A stretch of DNA of 64,000 nucleotides, taken from positions 124,001-188,000 of the forward strand of contig DASQKY010000042.1 of assembly GCA_035630295.1 (NCBI GenBank). Reading direction: 5' to 3'. Origin of the DNA: Acidimicrobiales bacterium (GTDB taxonomy: Bacteria > Actinomycetota > Acidimicrobiia > Acidimicrobiales > Iamiaceae). A model generated the notes under the pieces. It saw only the letters and a list, made by a program, of their open reading frames with translations. It made no database searches and was not told where the DNA came from. Shown here piece after piece: positions 7,717 to 20,337 of this stretch (position 1 is the stretch's first letter; each line of letters opens with the position of its first letter). The translations under genes and the position numbers were made by a program.

Positions 7717-9171
7717 TTACGGGAGGCTGGCCGAGGAGGCGAGATCGGCCGTGGCCGGCGCGGCCGGCGCGGCGGGCGCCGTGGTCAGGCCCCGAGCGTG
7801 CTGCGACTGGTGCCACTCGAGCGCCTCGGCCTCCTCCACGAACTCCAACAGGTTGACCTCGGTGCCCTCCAGCAGGGCCCGTACCTGCGAGGGGGTGGCG
7901 AAGAAGAACTCGCGCCGCAGGTTCACCTGGTTGAGGCGGTGGTCGGCCAGCGCCCGGTGGAGGGTCCCCTCCAGGCCGACGGCGTCGTTGCTGAACACGA
8001 TGGCGTGGACGTCGTAGCGGAAGGGGACGGACGCGTCACCCAGCTCACGGATCCGGTCCATGGGCTCGAGCCGCCGGGTCATTCCCACCTTGACCACGCC
8101 GGGCCCGAAGGCGCCGACGTTGGAGATTACGTACACGTAGCCGGCCCGGGTGTTGGCCTCCCTCTCGGACAGGCCCTCGATCGAGTCCTCGACCGCGCTC
8201 AGCTCCGCCTCGGCCCGTGCGATCTCGTCGGCGCTGGCCGCCCCGGCCCGGAGGGTCTCCAGGACCCGCCGACGGTGCTCTGCCTCTTTGGCCAGCTTCT
8301 CCTTGGCCTTGGCGATCTCCCGACGGACCTTCTCCTCCTCGCGCAGGCGGGCGCGTTCCTCCCGCTCGCGCTCCTTCTCCTCGGCGGCCTTGCTGGCGTA
8401 GTCGGCGGTCAGCTCCAGCTCGTAGATGCGGAGCTGGTGGTAGTACTCGGTGATGGCGATGCTCATCGAGCGGCCGAGCTTGGAGATCCGCGTCGCCACC
8501 TTGTCGAGCCGCTCGATGGCTCGGGCCAGGCCGTGGGGCTTCAGGGCTCGCACCAGGCTGTCGGCCTCGGCGTTGTAGGCCCCGATCATCAGCTTGGAGA
8601 AGTCGGTGACCATCTTCTGGCCCTCGGTGGTCGAGCCGTTCACCGTCCACCCTGACGCCGACTGGATGGCCTGGCCCTGGCGCACGGCGGCCTTCATCTT
8701 GTCCTGCACGTCCGCCAGGCGCGCCTTGTAGGCCAGGGCGTCGTGCAGGGGGTGGCGGTAGGAGTAGAGGCCCGCCTCCTGGAGGAGCACGGCGTCCTCG
8801 GTCGCCACCAGCTGCCGACGGAGGTCGGCGACCTCGACCCTGAGCTGTTCGGCCTCGGCCAGTACTCGCTGGTGCTCGCGCGCGGCCATCTTCCGGGCCA
8901 CCCAGCCTGGATCGCTGGCCTCGGGTTGGTACATGACAGGAGCCGGAGCGGTGCCAGGCGTCGTCGTCGGAGCCGGATAGGGCGCGGGGGGCGGGGCCTG
9001 AGCGGGGATGGGTGCGGTCGCCGGGCCGGGGGTGGGCATCGGGTCGGGGGTGAGGGCCGATCGGCCCTCGACCTCGTGGGTGTGCTCGGTCCACACCGAC
9101 CCGTCCCACCACCGGAGGAGTGGGTGGCCGTAGGGGTCCGGATGCCAGCCCGGCTCGGGGGCCCCCGTCAC
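7717..9171 (-). CDS. DUF2510 - coiled coil (DUF4041) - T5orf172 GIY-YIG-like protein
   Basis: A 484-residue protein of three parts. Residues about 7-30 are a DUF2510 motif (WHPDPYGHPLLRWWDG), common at the ends of actinobacterial membrane or surface-linked proteins. A Pro/Ala-rich linker follows, then a long charged coiled coil of the DUF4041 type (about 110-335). The C-terminus (about 345-460) is a T5orf172 / Mug113 domain of the GIY-YIG superfamily: YVYVISNVGAFGPGVVKVGM, then EGTLHRALADHRLNQVNL. Homologous C-terminal modules occur in phage proteins and are presumed nucleases. There is no predicted membrane helix. It is flanked by the convergent HNH gene and the glutathione peroxidase gene, with no obvious operon. 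Confidence 0.8.
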   Translation of the reverse strand: MTGAPEPGWHPDPYGHPLLRWWDGSVWTEHTHEVEGRSALTPDPMPTPGPATAPIPAQAPPPAPYPAPTTTPGTAPAPVMYQPEASDPGWVARKMAAREHQRVLAEAEQLRVEVADLRRQLVATEDAVLLQEAGLYSYRHPLHDALAYKARLADVQDKMKAAVRQGQAIQSASGWTVNGSTTEGQKMVTDFSKLMIGAYNAEADSLVRALKPHGLARAIERLDKVATRISKLGRSMSIAITEYYHQLRIYELELTADYASKAAEEKEREREERARLREEEKVRREIAKAKEKLAKEAEHRRRVLETLRAGAASADEIARAEAELSAVEDSIEGLSEREANTRAGYVYVISNVGAFGPGVVKVGMTRRLEPMDRIRELGDASVPFRYDVHAIVFSNDAVGLEGTLHRALADHRLNQVNLRREFFFATPSQVRALLEGTEVNLLEFVEEAEALEWHQSQHARGLTTAPAAPAAPATADLASSASLP

Positions 9172-9264
9172 CGTCGGGGTCGTGGTCGGTCGGCGGGGGC
9201 GGGCGATGCCAGGTTCACATGGCGGATCATGCCACGTGGCCCCGGACCAGAAGCCCCGAGGGGG

Positions 9265-9747
9265 TCAGGTTTCGAGGAGCTTCTCGATGTCGGAGGTGAG
9301 CTTCTCGGGCTTGGTGGTGGAGCCGTAGCGCTTCACGGGGCGGCCGTCCCGGTCCACCAGGAACTTGGTGAAGTTCCACTTGATCCGGTCGCCCAGCACG
9401 CCGCCCTGCTCGGAACGGAGCCATCGGTACAGAGGGTGAGCGTCGTCGCCGTTGACCTCGACCTTGGCGAACAGGGGGAACGAGACGCCGTAGTTGACCT
9501 GGCAGAACTCCTGGATCTCCCCCTCGTCCCCGGGCTCCTGGTGGCCGAACTGGTCGCAGGGGAAGCCCAGGATCACCAGCCCCTGGTCGCGGTAGCGACC
9601 GTAGATCTCCTCCAGGCCCTGGTACTGCGGGGTGAAGCCGCACTTGGACGCGGTGTTGACCACCAGCACGGCCTTCCCCTCGTACTCCGAGAGGTCGACC
9701 TCGGTGCCGTCGATGGCGGTGGCGGTGAAGTCCTGCAGGCGGGTCAT
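9265..9747 (-). CDS. Glutathione peroxidase family (thioredoxin-type peroxidase)
   Basis: A 160-residue thiol peroxidase. The peroxidatic cysteine is in [15 protein letters not shown], the second conserved Cys block is [14 protein letters not shown], and the Trp-Asn site is [13 protein letters not shown]; together these give the Cys-Gln-Trp-Asn active site. It has cysteine, not selenocysteine. Actinobacteria generally lack glutathione, so the reductant is probably thioredoxin. The start at 9747 follows a GGGAG site at good spacing; upstream residues in the same frame are unlike the family. It is divergent from dnaK, with about 135 bases between them. Confidence 0.92.
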   Translation of the reverse strand: MTRLQDFTATAIDGTEVDLSEYEGKAVLVVNTASKCGFTPQYQGLEEIYGRYRDQGLVILGFPCDQFGHQEPGDEGEIQEFCQVNYGVSFPLFAKVEVNGDDAHPLYRWLRSEQGGVLGDRIKWNFTKFLVDRDGRPVKRYGSTTKPEKLTSDIEKLLET

Positions 9748-9811
9748 GGGCCGATGCTCCCACGCACGGCCCACCGGCCGGGGACGTGTGGCGCGCGCCA
9801 CAGCGACCGGA

Positions 9812-9841
9812 GTTGATAAGAGCAGACTCAACTTTTATCCT
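9812..9841 (+). promoter_or_regulatory. dnaK promoter with HAIR operator (HspR site)
   Basis: The inverted repeat GTTGATA, 7 bases, ACTCAAC (9812-9832) fits the HAIR consensus CTTGAGT-N7-ACTCAAG with exact spacing. A sigma-70-type promoter overlaps it: -35 TTGATA (9813-9818), a 17-base spacer, and -10 TATCCT (9836-9841). HspR encoded in this operon should bind here and repress transcription until heat or unfolded protein titrates DnaK. Confidence 0.8.
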
Positions 9842-9881
9842 GCACTCCAACACAGAGCCGTCCTCCCCCAAGGAGCCCCCC

Positions 9882-11743
<1,862 letters not shown>

Positions 11744-11744
<1 letters not shown>

Positions 11745-12463
11745 TGTCCGATCCCACCCCCGAGCCCGACGAGGGCCCGACCCCCGGACGCGGCCCCGGC
11801 CCGGACGCGGCCCCCGGCGGCCCCCGGGACGGTGACGCCCCGACCCCCGAGGCGGCCCCCGGTGGGCCCCCGGACGGCGATGCCCCGGCCCCGCCGGCGG
11901 GCGCCGCCCCCCGGGCGCCGGCTGGCGACCCGGTCCCCGGCGACCGGGTCCCCGACGACCTGTCGTCGCTGGCCGACGCCCCCCCGGCCCCGGCCGGCGG
12001 GCCGCCCGCCGACCTGTCCGTCGAGGCCCTGCTGGACGACGTCGAGCGCCTCACCACCGAGCGCGACGCCCACTTCGATCGGCTCCAGCGGGCCCAGGCC
12101 GAGTTCGAGAACGCCAAGAAGCGCCTCCAGCGCGACGCCCAGGATCGGGCCGACGCCGCCGCCGGCCGACTGGTCGAGGACCTGCTCCCGGTGCTCGACG
12201 CCTGCGACGCGGCCCTGGCCCACGGCGAGAGCGGTGTGGAGCCGGTGTTCGCGGCCCTGCTCCAGACCCTGGAGAAGAACGGCCTGGAGCGCATCGACCC
12301 GGCCGGGGACGTCTTCGACCCCACCCGGCACGAGGCGGTGCTGCACGAGCCCGCCGGCGAGGGCGACGACCCGGCCCTGTCGGTCGTGCTGGACGTCCTC
12401 CGGATCGGGTACGCCTGGAAGGGGCGCGTGGTCCGGGCGGCCATGGTGAAGGTCAGGGGTTAG
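11744..12463 (+). CDS. grpE: Nucleotide exchange factor GrpE
   Basis: A 239-residue co-chaperone that releases ADP from DnaK. The first 85 residues are Pro/Ala/Gly/Asp-rich and probably disordered, longer than usual. The coiled-coil dimer region follows (LTTERDAHFDRLQRAQAEFE, then NAKKRLQRDAQDRAD), and the beta-wing domain carries LEKNGLERIDPAGDVFDPTRH and ends VLRIGYAWKGRVVRAAMVKV. The start overlaps the dnaK stop by one base, implying translational coupling. The stop lies 5 bases before dnaJ. Confidence 0.94.
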
Positions 12464-12468
12464 GGCCG

Positions 12469-13608
12469 ATGGCGCCGCAGCGCGAGTGGCTGGAGAAGGA
12501 CTACTACGCCGTCCTCGGCGTGCCGTCCGACGCCGACCCCAAGGCCCTCACCAAGGCGTACCGCAAGCTGGCCCGCGAGCTGCACCCCGACGCCAACCCG
12601 GGCGACAGCCGGGCCGAGGAGCGCTTCAAGGAGGTCTCCGCCGCCTACGACGTGGTCGGCGACGCCGAGCGCCGCAAGGAGTACGACGAGGTCCGGGCCA
12701 TGGCCGCCGCCGGCGGTGGCTTCGGGCCCGGCGGCCCGGGCGGCCCGGGCGGCTTCGGCTTCACCGGCGACGTCGGCGACCTGGGCTCGCTGTTCGGCAA
12801 CCTCTTCGGCCGGGGCCGCGGCGGCCGGCCCGGCGGCCCGGCCGGTCCCGGACCCCGCCGGGGCCCCGACCTGGAGACCGAGCTCCACCTCTCGTTCGTC
12901 GACGCCGTCCAGGGCGTCACCACCGCGGTGAGCCTCCTGGCCGACGCCGTGTGCGGCACGTGCCACGGCGACGGCGCCCGACCCGGCACCACGCCCACCG
13001 TCTGCCCCCGGTGCGGGGGCCAGGGCTCCGTGGCCGAGGACCAGGGACCGTTCTCGTTCAGCACGCCGTGCCCCCGGTGTGGCGGGCGGGGCTCGATCAT
13101 CGAGGACCCGTGCCCCACCTGCCAGGGCGGCGGGGTCGAGCGCCGCCGCCGCGACGTGAAGGTGCGCATCCCCGCCGGGGTCACCGACGGGACGCGCATC
13201 AAGGTCAAGGGCCGGGGCGGCCCCGGGCGCGACGGCGGGCCGGCCGGCGACCTGTACGTGGTGTGCCGGGTCCAGCCCCACGAGCTGTTCCGGATCCAGG
13301 GGCGGGACCTGGCCCTCACCCTGCCCGTGACCTTCCCCGAGGCGGCGCTGGGGGCGGACGTCCCGGTGCCGACCCTGGACGGGGGGACGGTCACGGTGCG
13401 CATCCCCGAGGGCACCCCCACCGGGCGCACCTTCCGGGTCAAGGGCCGGGGCGTGCCCCACACCAAGGGGCCCGGCGACCTGCTGGCCACCGTCGAGGTG
13501 GCGGTGCCGGCCCGGCTGAGCGCCGCCCAGCGCCAGGCCGTCGAGGAGCTGGCCGCCCTGACGGCGGACGAGTCCCCTCGCGCCCACATGGACGGGTCGG
13601 CGCGATGA
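12469..13608 (+). CDS. dnaJ: Chaperone DnaJ (type I Hsp40)
   Basis: A 379-residue type I J-protein that delivers clients to DnaK and stimulates its ATPase. The J domain (about 10-75) has the HPD motif in ARELHPDANPG. A Gly/Phe-rich stretch follows, including GNLFGRGRGGRPGG. The zinc-finger domain has four CxxCxGxG-type repeats: CGTCHGDG, CPRCGGQG, CPRCGGRG and CPTCQGGG. The C-terminal peptide-binding domains end near residue 360. It shares the heat-shock operon with dnaK and grpE. Start choice is simple: ATG 5 bases after the grpE stop. Confidence 0.96.
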   Translation: MAPQREWLEKDYYAVLGVPSDADPKALTKAYRKLARELHPDANPGDSRAEERFKEVSAAYDVVGDAERRKEYDEVRAMAAAGGGFGPGGPGGPGGFGFTGDVGDLGSLFGNLFGRGRGGRPGGPAGPGPRRGPDLETELHLSFVDAVQGVTTAVSLLADAVCGTCHGDGARPGTTPTVCPRCGGQGSVAEDQGPFSFSTPCPRCGGRGSIIEDPCPTCQGGGVERRRRDVKVRIPAGVTDGTRIKVKGRGGPGRDGGPAGDLYVVCRVQPHELFRIQGRDLALTLPVTFPEAALGADVPVPTLDGGTVTVRIPEGTPTGRTFRVKGRGVPHTKGPGDLLATVEVAVPARLSAAQRQAVEELAALTADESPRAHMDGSAR

Positions 13609-13626
13609 TGGGGAGCGGAGGCTGAG

Positions 13627-13998
13627 ATGCGAGGTCCCACCAGCGCCGTCTACGTGATCTCCGTGGCCGCCGAGCTGGCCGGCGTCCACCCCCAGACCCT
13701 GCGCATCTACGAGCGCAAGGGGCTGGTCGACCCGGCCCGCACCCCGGGCGGGAGCCGCCGCTACAGCGACGACGACATCGCCCTCCTGCGCCGCATCACC
13801 GAGCTGACCAACGAGGGCCTCAACCTGGCCGGCGTCCAGCGGGTGCTGGCCCTGGAGGACGAGGTCCGCCGCCTGCGGGACCGCCTGGACGACGTGGAGC
13901 GGGCCGCTCGACGCGAGGTGGCCGAGGCCACCCGGCGCCGGGCCGACCTGGTCCCCGTGCCCCGGTCGATCGTCCTCTACCAGGGCCGCCGCCGCTGA
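13627..13998 (+). CDS. hspR: Heat-shock repressor HspR (MerR family)
   Basis: A 123-residue MerR-type DNA-binding protein. The winged helix-turn-helix is at residues 9-75, with the characteristic [20 protein letters not shown] and [17 protein letters not shown], followed by a coiled-coil dimer helix. In Streptomyces and mycobacteria HspR binds HAIR repeats and represses the dnaK operon, using DnaK as co-repressor. Here it is the fourth gene of dnaK-grpE-dnaJ-hspR, and HAIR-like sites are present before dnaK and before clpB, so it is most likely autoregulatory. The start follows a GGAGCGGAGGCTGAG stretch that can serve as ribosome site. Confidence 0.93.
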   Translation: MRGPTSAVYVISVAAELAGVHPQTLRIYERKGLVDPARTPGGSRRYSDDDIALLRRITELTNEGLNLAGVQRVLALEDEVRRLRDRLDDVERAARREVAEATRRRADLVPVPRSIVLYQGRRR

Positions 13999-14003
13999 CC
14001 TCC

Positions 14004-14234
14004 ATGGATGCGGGGCGGGCGGTGCGCGCCGCGCACGAGTGGTTCGAGCGCACCAGCGGGTGGGCGCCCCCGGACCCGGACACCATGGCCGACTGGGCCG
14101 CCGAGGGGTTGTCCCGCTGCCCCGACGACTGCGTCGCCGCCGTCGACGGGTGGTGCGAGCACGGGCTGGCCTCGTGGGCGCTGATCCTGCGCGACCTGGA
14201 GGAGCGCCCCGGCGGGCGCCACATCCTGGGCTGA
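14004..14234 (+). CDS. Small conserved-looking protein between hspR and clpB
   Basis: A 76-residue protein I do not recognise. It starts 5 bases after the hspR stop and its codons end almost only in G or C, so it is probably a real operon member. It is acidic and tryptophan-rich (HEWFERTSGWAPP, DTMADWAAEGL), with two cysteines four apart in SRCPDDCVAAVDGWC and a third nearby. There is no membrane helix. It sits between the heat-shock repressor and the clpB promoter, so it should be heat-induced with the dnaK operon. Confidence 0.65.
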   Translation: MDAGRAVRAAHEWFERTSGWAPPDPDTMADWAAEGLSRCPDDCVAAVDGWCEHGLASWALILRDLEERPGGRHILG

Positions 14235-14252
14235 CGCGGATCGCCGCAGAGA

Positions 14253-14297
14253 AAACTTGATGGTGACATTGGCAAGTTTGGGAGGCGGGCGTATCCT
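14253..14297 (+). promoter_or_regulatory. clpB promoter with HAIR operator
   Basis: The inverted repeat AAACTTG...CAAGTTT (14253-14279) contains the HAIR layout CTTGATG, GTGACAT, TGGCAAG with a 7-base centre. The promoter overlaps it: -35 TTGGCA (14269-14274), 17 bases, -10 TATCCT (14292-14297). The -10 sequence is the same as at dnaK. HspR should control clpB separately from the dnaK operon. Confidence 0.8.
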
Positions 14298-14303
14298 GGG
14301 CCC

Positions 14304-16787
<2,484 letters not shown>

Positions 16788-16792
16788 TCGTC

Positions 16793-16925
16793 CTCCCTGC
16801 CTCCCTGCCTCCCTGCCGCCCGGCCGACTGGCCGTCAGGTCCGTTAGGTCCGTCAGGCCCGACCGGCCGTCAGGTCGTCAGGGTCCCGGCGGGCGGCCGT
16901 CAGATCCCGGCCGTCAGGCGTCAGG
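16793..16925. repeat. Short tandem and degenerate repeats
   Basis: Between clpB and tlyA there are three copies of CTCCCTGC in tandem (about 16793-16817). These are followed by a run of imperfect CCGTCAGG / GTCAGGTC units, about eight over 16840-16925, entering the tlyA 3' end. There is no dyad array typical of CRISPR. It could be slipped-strand repeat growth or a weak terminator region. Confidence 0.6.
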
Positions 16926-17648
16926 CTCCGGGCGGGGGCGGGACCGGAGGTGCAGCAGGTGCTCGACGGCGCCCCGGTGGCCCGTCATCGCCGAGCGCAC
17001 CGACCCGAGCACGTCCCACCCGTGCTCCTCGGCGCCGGCCGCGGCCCGGGCCACCGCTTCGGCCAGCTCGGCCTCGTCGGTGGGGGGCTGGGCCCGGCGC
17101 AGCTCGAACATGGGCTTCACCAGGCCCACCAGCTCGGTGCCGGGGGCGGGGTCCAGGTTGGCCGTGAGCTGGGCCACTGCCGCGGCGAGGGCCAGGTTCG
17201 ACACGTCGACCACGATCAGGTCGGGTTGCTCGTCGAGGTGGTCCCGGGTCAGCACCCCCAGGTTGGTGCGCTCCAGGTTCCGCACCCGGGGGTCCTGGCG
17301 CAGCGAGCCGAGGAGCTGCCCGAAGCCCACGTCGACGGCGTGGACCAGGCGGGCCCCCCGCTCCAGCAGGGCCACCGTGAACCCCCCGGTGCAGGCCCCC
17401 ACGTCGAGGGCCACCCGGCCGGCGACGTCCACGCCGAAGTGGTCGAGGGCGAAGCCCAGCTTGCGGGTGCCCTGGAGGGTGCGGGGGGTGGCCACCTCGA
17501 TGCGGGCGTCGGGGCGGACCTGCGAGCGGGGGTTGGTGATGACCACGCCGTCGACCCGCACCCGCCCGGCGGCCAGCGCCGCCTCGATGTCGTCCAGGTC
17601 GGGGTGGCGGGTGAGGAGCACGGCGGTGAGCGCCCGGCGGGCGGCCAT
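16914..17648 (-). CDS. tlyA: TlyA-family rRNA methyltransferase
   Basis: A 244-residue protein with an N-terminal S4 RNA-binding domain (about 1-60; AALAAGRVRVDGVVITNPRS) and an FtsJ-like SAM methyltransferase domain. The SAM motif is LDVGACTGGFTVALLERGA, then HAVDVGFGQLLGSLR and ERTNLGVL. In mycobacteria TlyA makes 2'-O-methylcytidines in 16S and 23S rRNA, which capreomycin binding needs. The usual DLSFISL motif reads VDVSNLALA and the LLVKPQFE motif reads VGLVKPMFEL, so key polar residues are kept. It starts with ATG at 17648; upstream sequence shows no operon partner. Confidence 0.88.
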   Translation of the reverse strand: MAARRALTAVLLTRHPDLDDIEAALAAGRVRVDGVVITNPRSQVRPDARIEVATPRTLQGTRKLGFALDHFGVDVAGRVALDVGACTGGFTVALLERGARLVHAVDVGFGQLLGSLRQDPRVRNLERTNLGVLTRDHLDEQPDLIVVDVSNLALAAAVAQLTANLDPAPGTELVGLVKPMFELRRAQPPTDEAELAEAVARAAAGAEEHGWDVLGSVRSAMTGHRGAVEHLLHLRSRPRPEPDA

Positions 17649-17760
17649 CAGCGCGGCCCCGCCCGGCCCGTCCCGGGGGCGGCGGGGGAGAGCTCGGCTC
17701 GCGTCACGGGACCGAGCGTACGGCCGGGGACCGGGGCGGGCGCCCGGGTCCCCGGCCGGG

Positions 17761-18567
17761 TCACTGGACGATCTTGAACAGGGCCCCGGTGGGGTCCGCG
17801 GCCTGGGCCAGGACGCCGTAGGGGGTGTCCTCGGCCGGGAGCACCACCTTGCCCCCCAGCTCCTCGATGCGGGCCAGGGACGCCTCGGCGTCGTCGACCC
17901 CGAAGTAGATCGACCAGTGGGCGGGCACGCCCTCGGGCAGGAAGGCGCTGGCGTCCATGACCCCGGCCAGCTGCCCGTCGCCCTGGCCGAGGGTGGCGTA
18001 GCGGAACTCGTCGGTGTCGCTCGTGATGTGGGTGTCCCAGCCGAAGACGTCCTGGTAGAAGCGGACGGTGGCGGCGTGGTCGCGGGTGTGGAGCTCGAAC
18101 CAGCTCGGCGCCCCCGTCTCGGCCCAGACGCCGAAGCCCTTGTGGGCCCCGGGCTGCCAGGCCCCCACGGCCGCTCCCCCGGCGTCGGTGAGCACGGCCA
18201 TGCGGCCCTGGTCGCCGACGTCCATGGGCGGCACCATCACGCCGCCCCCGTGGGCGGCCGCCTTCTCGGCGGTGCTGTCGAGGTCGGCGGTGGCCAGGTA
18301 CACCGACCACAGGTCCGGCGTGCCCGAGGTGCCGTCGTTGGCCATGGCCCCGGCGACGGCCACGCCGTCCCGGGCGAAGGTGATGTAGCCGCCGTACTCC
18401 TCGCCGGCGACCTCCGAGGTCCAGCCGAACAGCTCGCCGTAGAAGGCGCGGCTGGCGTCGGGATCGGAGGTGAACAGGTCGATCCAACAGGGGGCACCCT
18501 CGGGTGCGGGCGTCGCGGGCGGGCATGGTCGTCTCCTCAGGTGGATGGTCGACAGGGTGTCGTCCAT
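17761..18567 (-). CDS. Two-domain VOC (glyoxalase-like) protein, start possibly frameshifted
   Basis: Two vicinal-oxygen-chelate domains of about 120 residues each. The first starts CWIDLFTSDPDASRAFYGEL and the second SWFELHTRDHAATVRFYQDV, and each ends with the hydrophobic strand typical of the family. The substrate is unknown; relatives are mostly bleomycin-resistance or glyoxalase-like proteins. The start is odd. A strong GAGGAG site and ATG at 18526 are in the wrong frame, off by one base from the domain frame. Family members normally begin MPxR...GTPCW, so a one-base insertion near 18510-18520 is likely. As it stands, the frame can only start at an upstream ATG (18567) without a good ribosome site. 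Confidence 0.8.
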   Translation of the reverse strand: MDDTLSTIHLRRRPCPPATPAPEGAPCWIDLFTSDPDASRAFYGELFGWTSEVAGEEYGGYITFARDGVAVAGAMANDGTSGTPDLWSVYLATADLDSTAEKAAAHGGGVMVPPMDVGDQGRMAVLTDAGGAAVGAWQPGAHKGFGVWAETGAPSWFELHTRDHAATVRFYQDVFGWDTHITSDTDEFRYATLGQGDGQLAGVMDASAFLPEGVPAHWSIYFGVDDAEASLARIEELGGKVVLPAEDTPYGVLAQAADPTGALFKIVQ

Positions 18568-18802
18568 CCGACGGGATGCCGGCCCCGAACTCATCGCGAC
18601 TGTCGCGGTCGTGGCGTGTCCAGCCCGGCGTCGGTGGTGCTGAAGCGGACGGCCGAGCGGCGGCGGCTCCGTGGCGTCACCGCCCTCGGCGCGACTGGCT
18701 CATGACCGGGTGTGGTCGGGTGGCCCGGCCGTCCTGGCGTTCGCGAGGCCACCATGGGGCGGGAGGGGCTGGGTACCATCCGCTCAGCCGGAGGGAGGGG
18801 CC

Positions 18803-19336
18803 ATGGGCAGCAGCAAATCGGACGTGGAGATCCGGCCGGCGACCGACGGTGACCTCCCGACCATCACCGAGATCCACAACGCCCTGCTCGACACCACCAC
18901 CTATGAGTGGACCGAGGTGCGCCACACCGTGGAGGAGCGGGCGGAGTGGCTGCGGCAGAAGCGTGCCGACGGGTGGCCGGTGCTGGTGGCGGTGGACGGC
19001 GGGCAGGTGGTGGGGTGGGCCACCTACGGCCCGTTCCGCGACAACGCCCACTACCCGGGCAACTGGTGCACGGTCGAGCACACCCTCCATGTGGCTGCCA
19101 GCCACCAGGGCCGGGGGGTGGGTCGGACCCTGCTGGAGGCCCTGGCTGATCGGGCCCGGTCCGAGGGTCGGTGGGTCATGGTGGCTGGCGCCGATGGCAC
19201 CAACACCGACTCCATCGCCTTCCACGAGCGGCTCGGCTTCCGGGAGGTGGCTCGCATGCCCGGGGTGGGGGAGAAGTGGGGTCGTCGCCTCGACCTGGTC
19301 TTCCTCCAGCACGAGCTGTCGGAGCCGTTCCTGTGA
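18803..19336 (+). CDS. GNAT N-acetyltransferase, phosphinothricin acetyltransferase-like
   Basis: A 177-residue acetyl-CoA-dependent N-acetyltransferase. It has the start motif EIRPATDGDLPTITEIHNAL, a TTTYEWTEVRHTVEERAEW segment typical of the PAT/bar-like group, the acetyl-CoA loop HQGRGVGRTLLEAL and the final FHERLGFREVARMPGVGEK. The real substrate may be methionine sulfone or another amino-acid analogue. The start at 18803 follows GGAGGGAGGGG. The stop overlaps the GTG of the next VOC gene, so the two are coupled. Confidence 0.88.
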   Translation: MGSSKSDVEIRPATDGDLPTITEIHNALLDTTTYEWTEVRHTVEERAEWLRQKRADGWPVLVAVDGGQVVGWATYGPFRDNAHYPGNWCTVEHTLHVAASHQGRGVGRTLLEALADRARSEGRWVMVAGADGTNTDSIAFHERLGFREVARMPGVGEKWGRRLDLVFLQHELSEPFL

Positions 19337-19746
19337 CCGCCGGGGAGGCGGGTGGCCGGCTGGTGACCGTGGTGTTGGAGGTGGCCGACCTCGATCGCTC
19401 GATGGCCCTGTACCGGGACGGCTTCGGCCTCGACCTGCACCTCTCCGACCACCAGGGCGGCGATCACGGCGGTGACGACCGGTGGATCAGCGGCCGCCAC
19501 GCCGCGGTCACCTGGCGGGACGGGGCGTTCCTGCACTTTGCCCTGTACGAGTCCCGCCAGGGCGGGCGGACCTCGGGGGCCCAGGTCAGCCTGGCCGTGG
19601 ACGACATCGACTCGGCCCACCGCCGGGCCGTGGCCGCCGGGGCCGAGGTCCTCCACCCGCCGCGGGCCGAGCCCTGGGGCACCAGCGCCCGCTACCGCGA
19701 CCCCGACGGCAACGTGGTCGAGCTCACCCAACCGCCGTCGCCCTGA
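19333..19746 (+). CDS. VOC family (glyoxalase/bleomycin resistance-like) protein
   Basis: A 137-residue single-domain VOC protein. It begins VTAGEAGGRLVTVVLEVADL with MALYRDGFGLDL and ends SARYRDPDGNVVELTQ, the usual final strand with the metal-ligand Glu. The GTG start overlaps the stop of the acetyltransferase gene, so the pair is translationally coupled. Its last 78 bases recur almost exactly at 21339-21416 without the rest of the gene. The substrate is unknown. Confidence 0.85.
   Translation: MTAGEAGGRLVTVVLEVADLDRSMALYRDGFGLDLHLSDHQGGDHGGDDRWISGRHAAVTWRDGAFLHFALYESRQGGRTSGAQVSLAVDDIDSAHRRAVAAGAEVLHPPRAEPWGTSARYRDPDGNVVELTQPPSP
19669..19746 (+). repeat. Duplicated VOC tail, copy 1
   Basis: Last 78 bases of the VOC gene, from GAGCCCTGGGGC to its stop. 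They are nearly identical to 21339-21416; differences are one base near the start and a few in the last 16. Confidence 0.9.
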
Positions 19747-19955
19747 CCGCCCACACCCGGCCCCAGGGCCTGGCCTCCGGCGTCGAGGGCGGGGCCCAGG
19801 TCTGCGGGGTCACCCACGGCCAGGGTGACGCAGGTCGGTCCGCTCGGCCAGGCCCTCCAGCCAGGGGGCGCCGCGGGGGTGGCAGCGGGGCGGGCACGGA
19901 CGTGGACGGCACCGCCGCCAGGCGTGACGCCGGCCGCCGCGGGTAGGGCGGGCCC

Positions 19956-20201
19956 GTGGCTGGTCCCGACCGCAGGCTCCGCGCCGTGCCGACGATGCAC
20001 CCGGTCGACTCCTCAGCCGTGGCCGCGGTGGGGTACGACCCCAGGACCCAGGATCTCTTCGTCCGGTTCGTCGGCCCCGGCCTGTACGCCTACGCCGGCG
20101 TCGAGGAGGCGACGTACACGGCGCTACGCGCCGCGGAGTCGGTGGGCGCCTTCGTCAACGAGGTGATCAAACCCCACCATCCCGTCACCCGATGCGGTTG
20201 A
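19956..20201 (+). CDS. KTSC-domain protein
   Basis: An 81-residue protein whose body is a KTSC domain: VDSSAVAAVGYDPRTQDLFV, then YAYAGV, then SVGAFVNEVIKPHHP. The name comes from the lysyl-tRNA synthetase C-terminal motif; the function of stand-alone versions is unclear. The start is uncertain: GTG at 19956 gives 81 residues and ATG at 19995 gives 68, with the domain starting just after the latter. Neither has a strong ribosome site. The 209 bases before it hold no convincing gene. Confidence 0.72.
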   Translation: MAGPDRRLRAVPTMHPVDSSAVAAVGYDPRTQDLFVRFVGPGLYAYAGVEEATYTALRAAESVGAFVNEVIKPHHPVTRCG

Positions 20202-20337
20202 GCACCTCGCCCGACGTCGCTGGGCCTCCCCGAGCCGACCGCCCGTCGGCTTCACTCTTCACGGTAGTACGCATCCTCCGGACCGACGCACTCTGCCACC
20301 CGTGGCTGATCTGGGCCGTGGGTCACCTGGTTCCCAT

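Noticed and set aside
16793-16925. CRISPR array
   Set aside because: Units are too short and irregular, without unique spacers of constant length, and there are no cas genes.
19747-19955. Short open frames between the VOC and KTSC genes
   Set aside because: They are frame shadows with no ribosome site.
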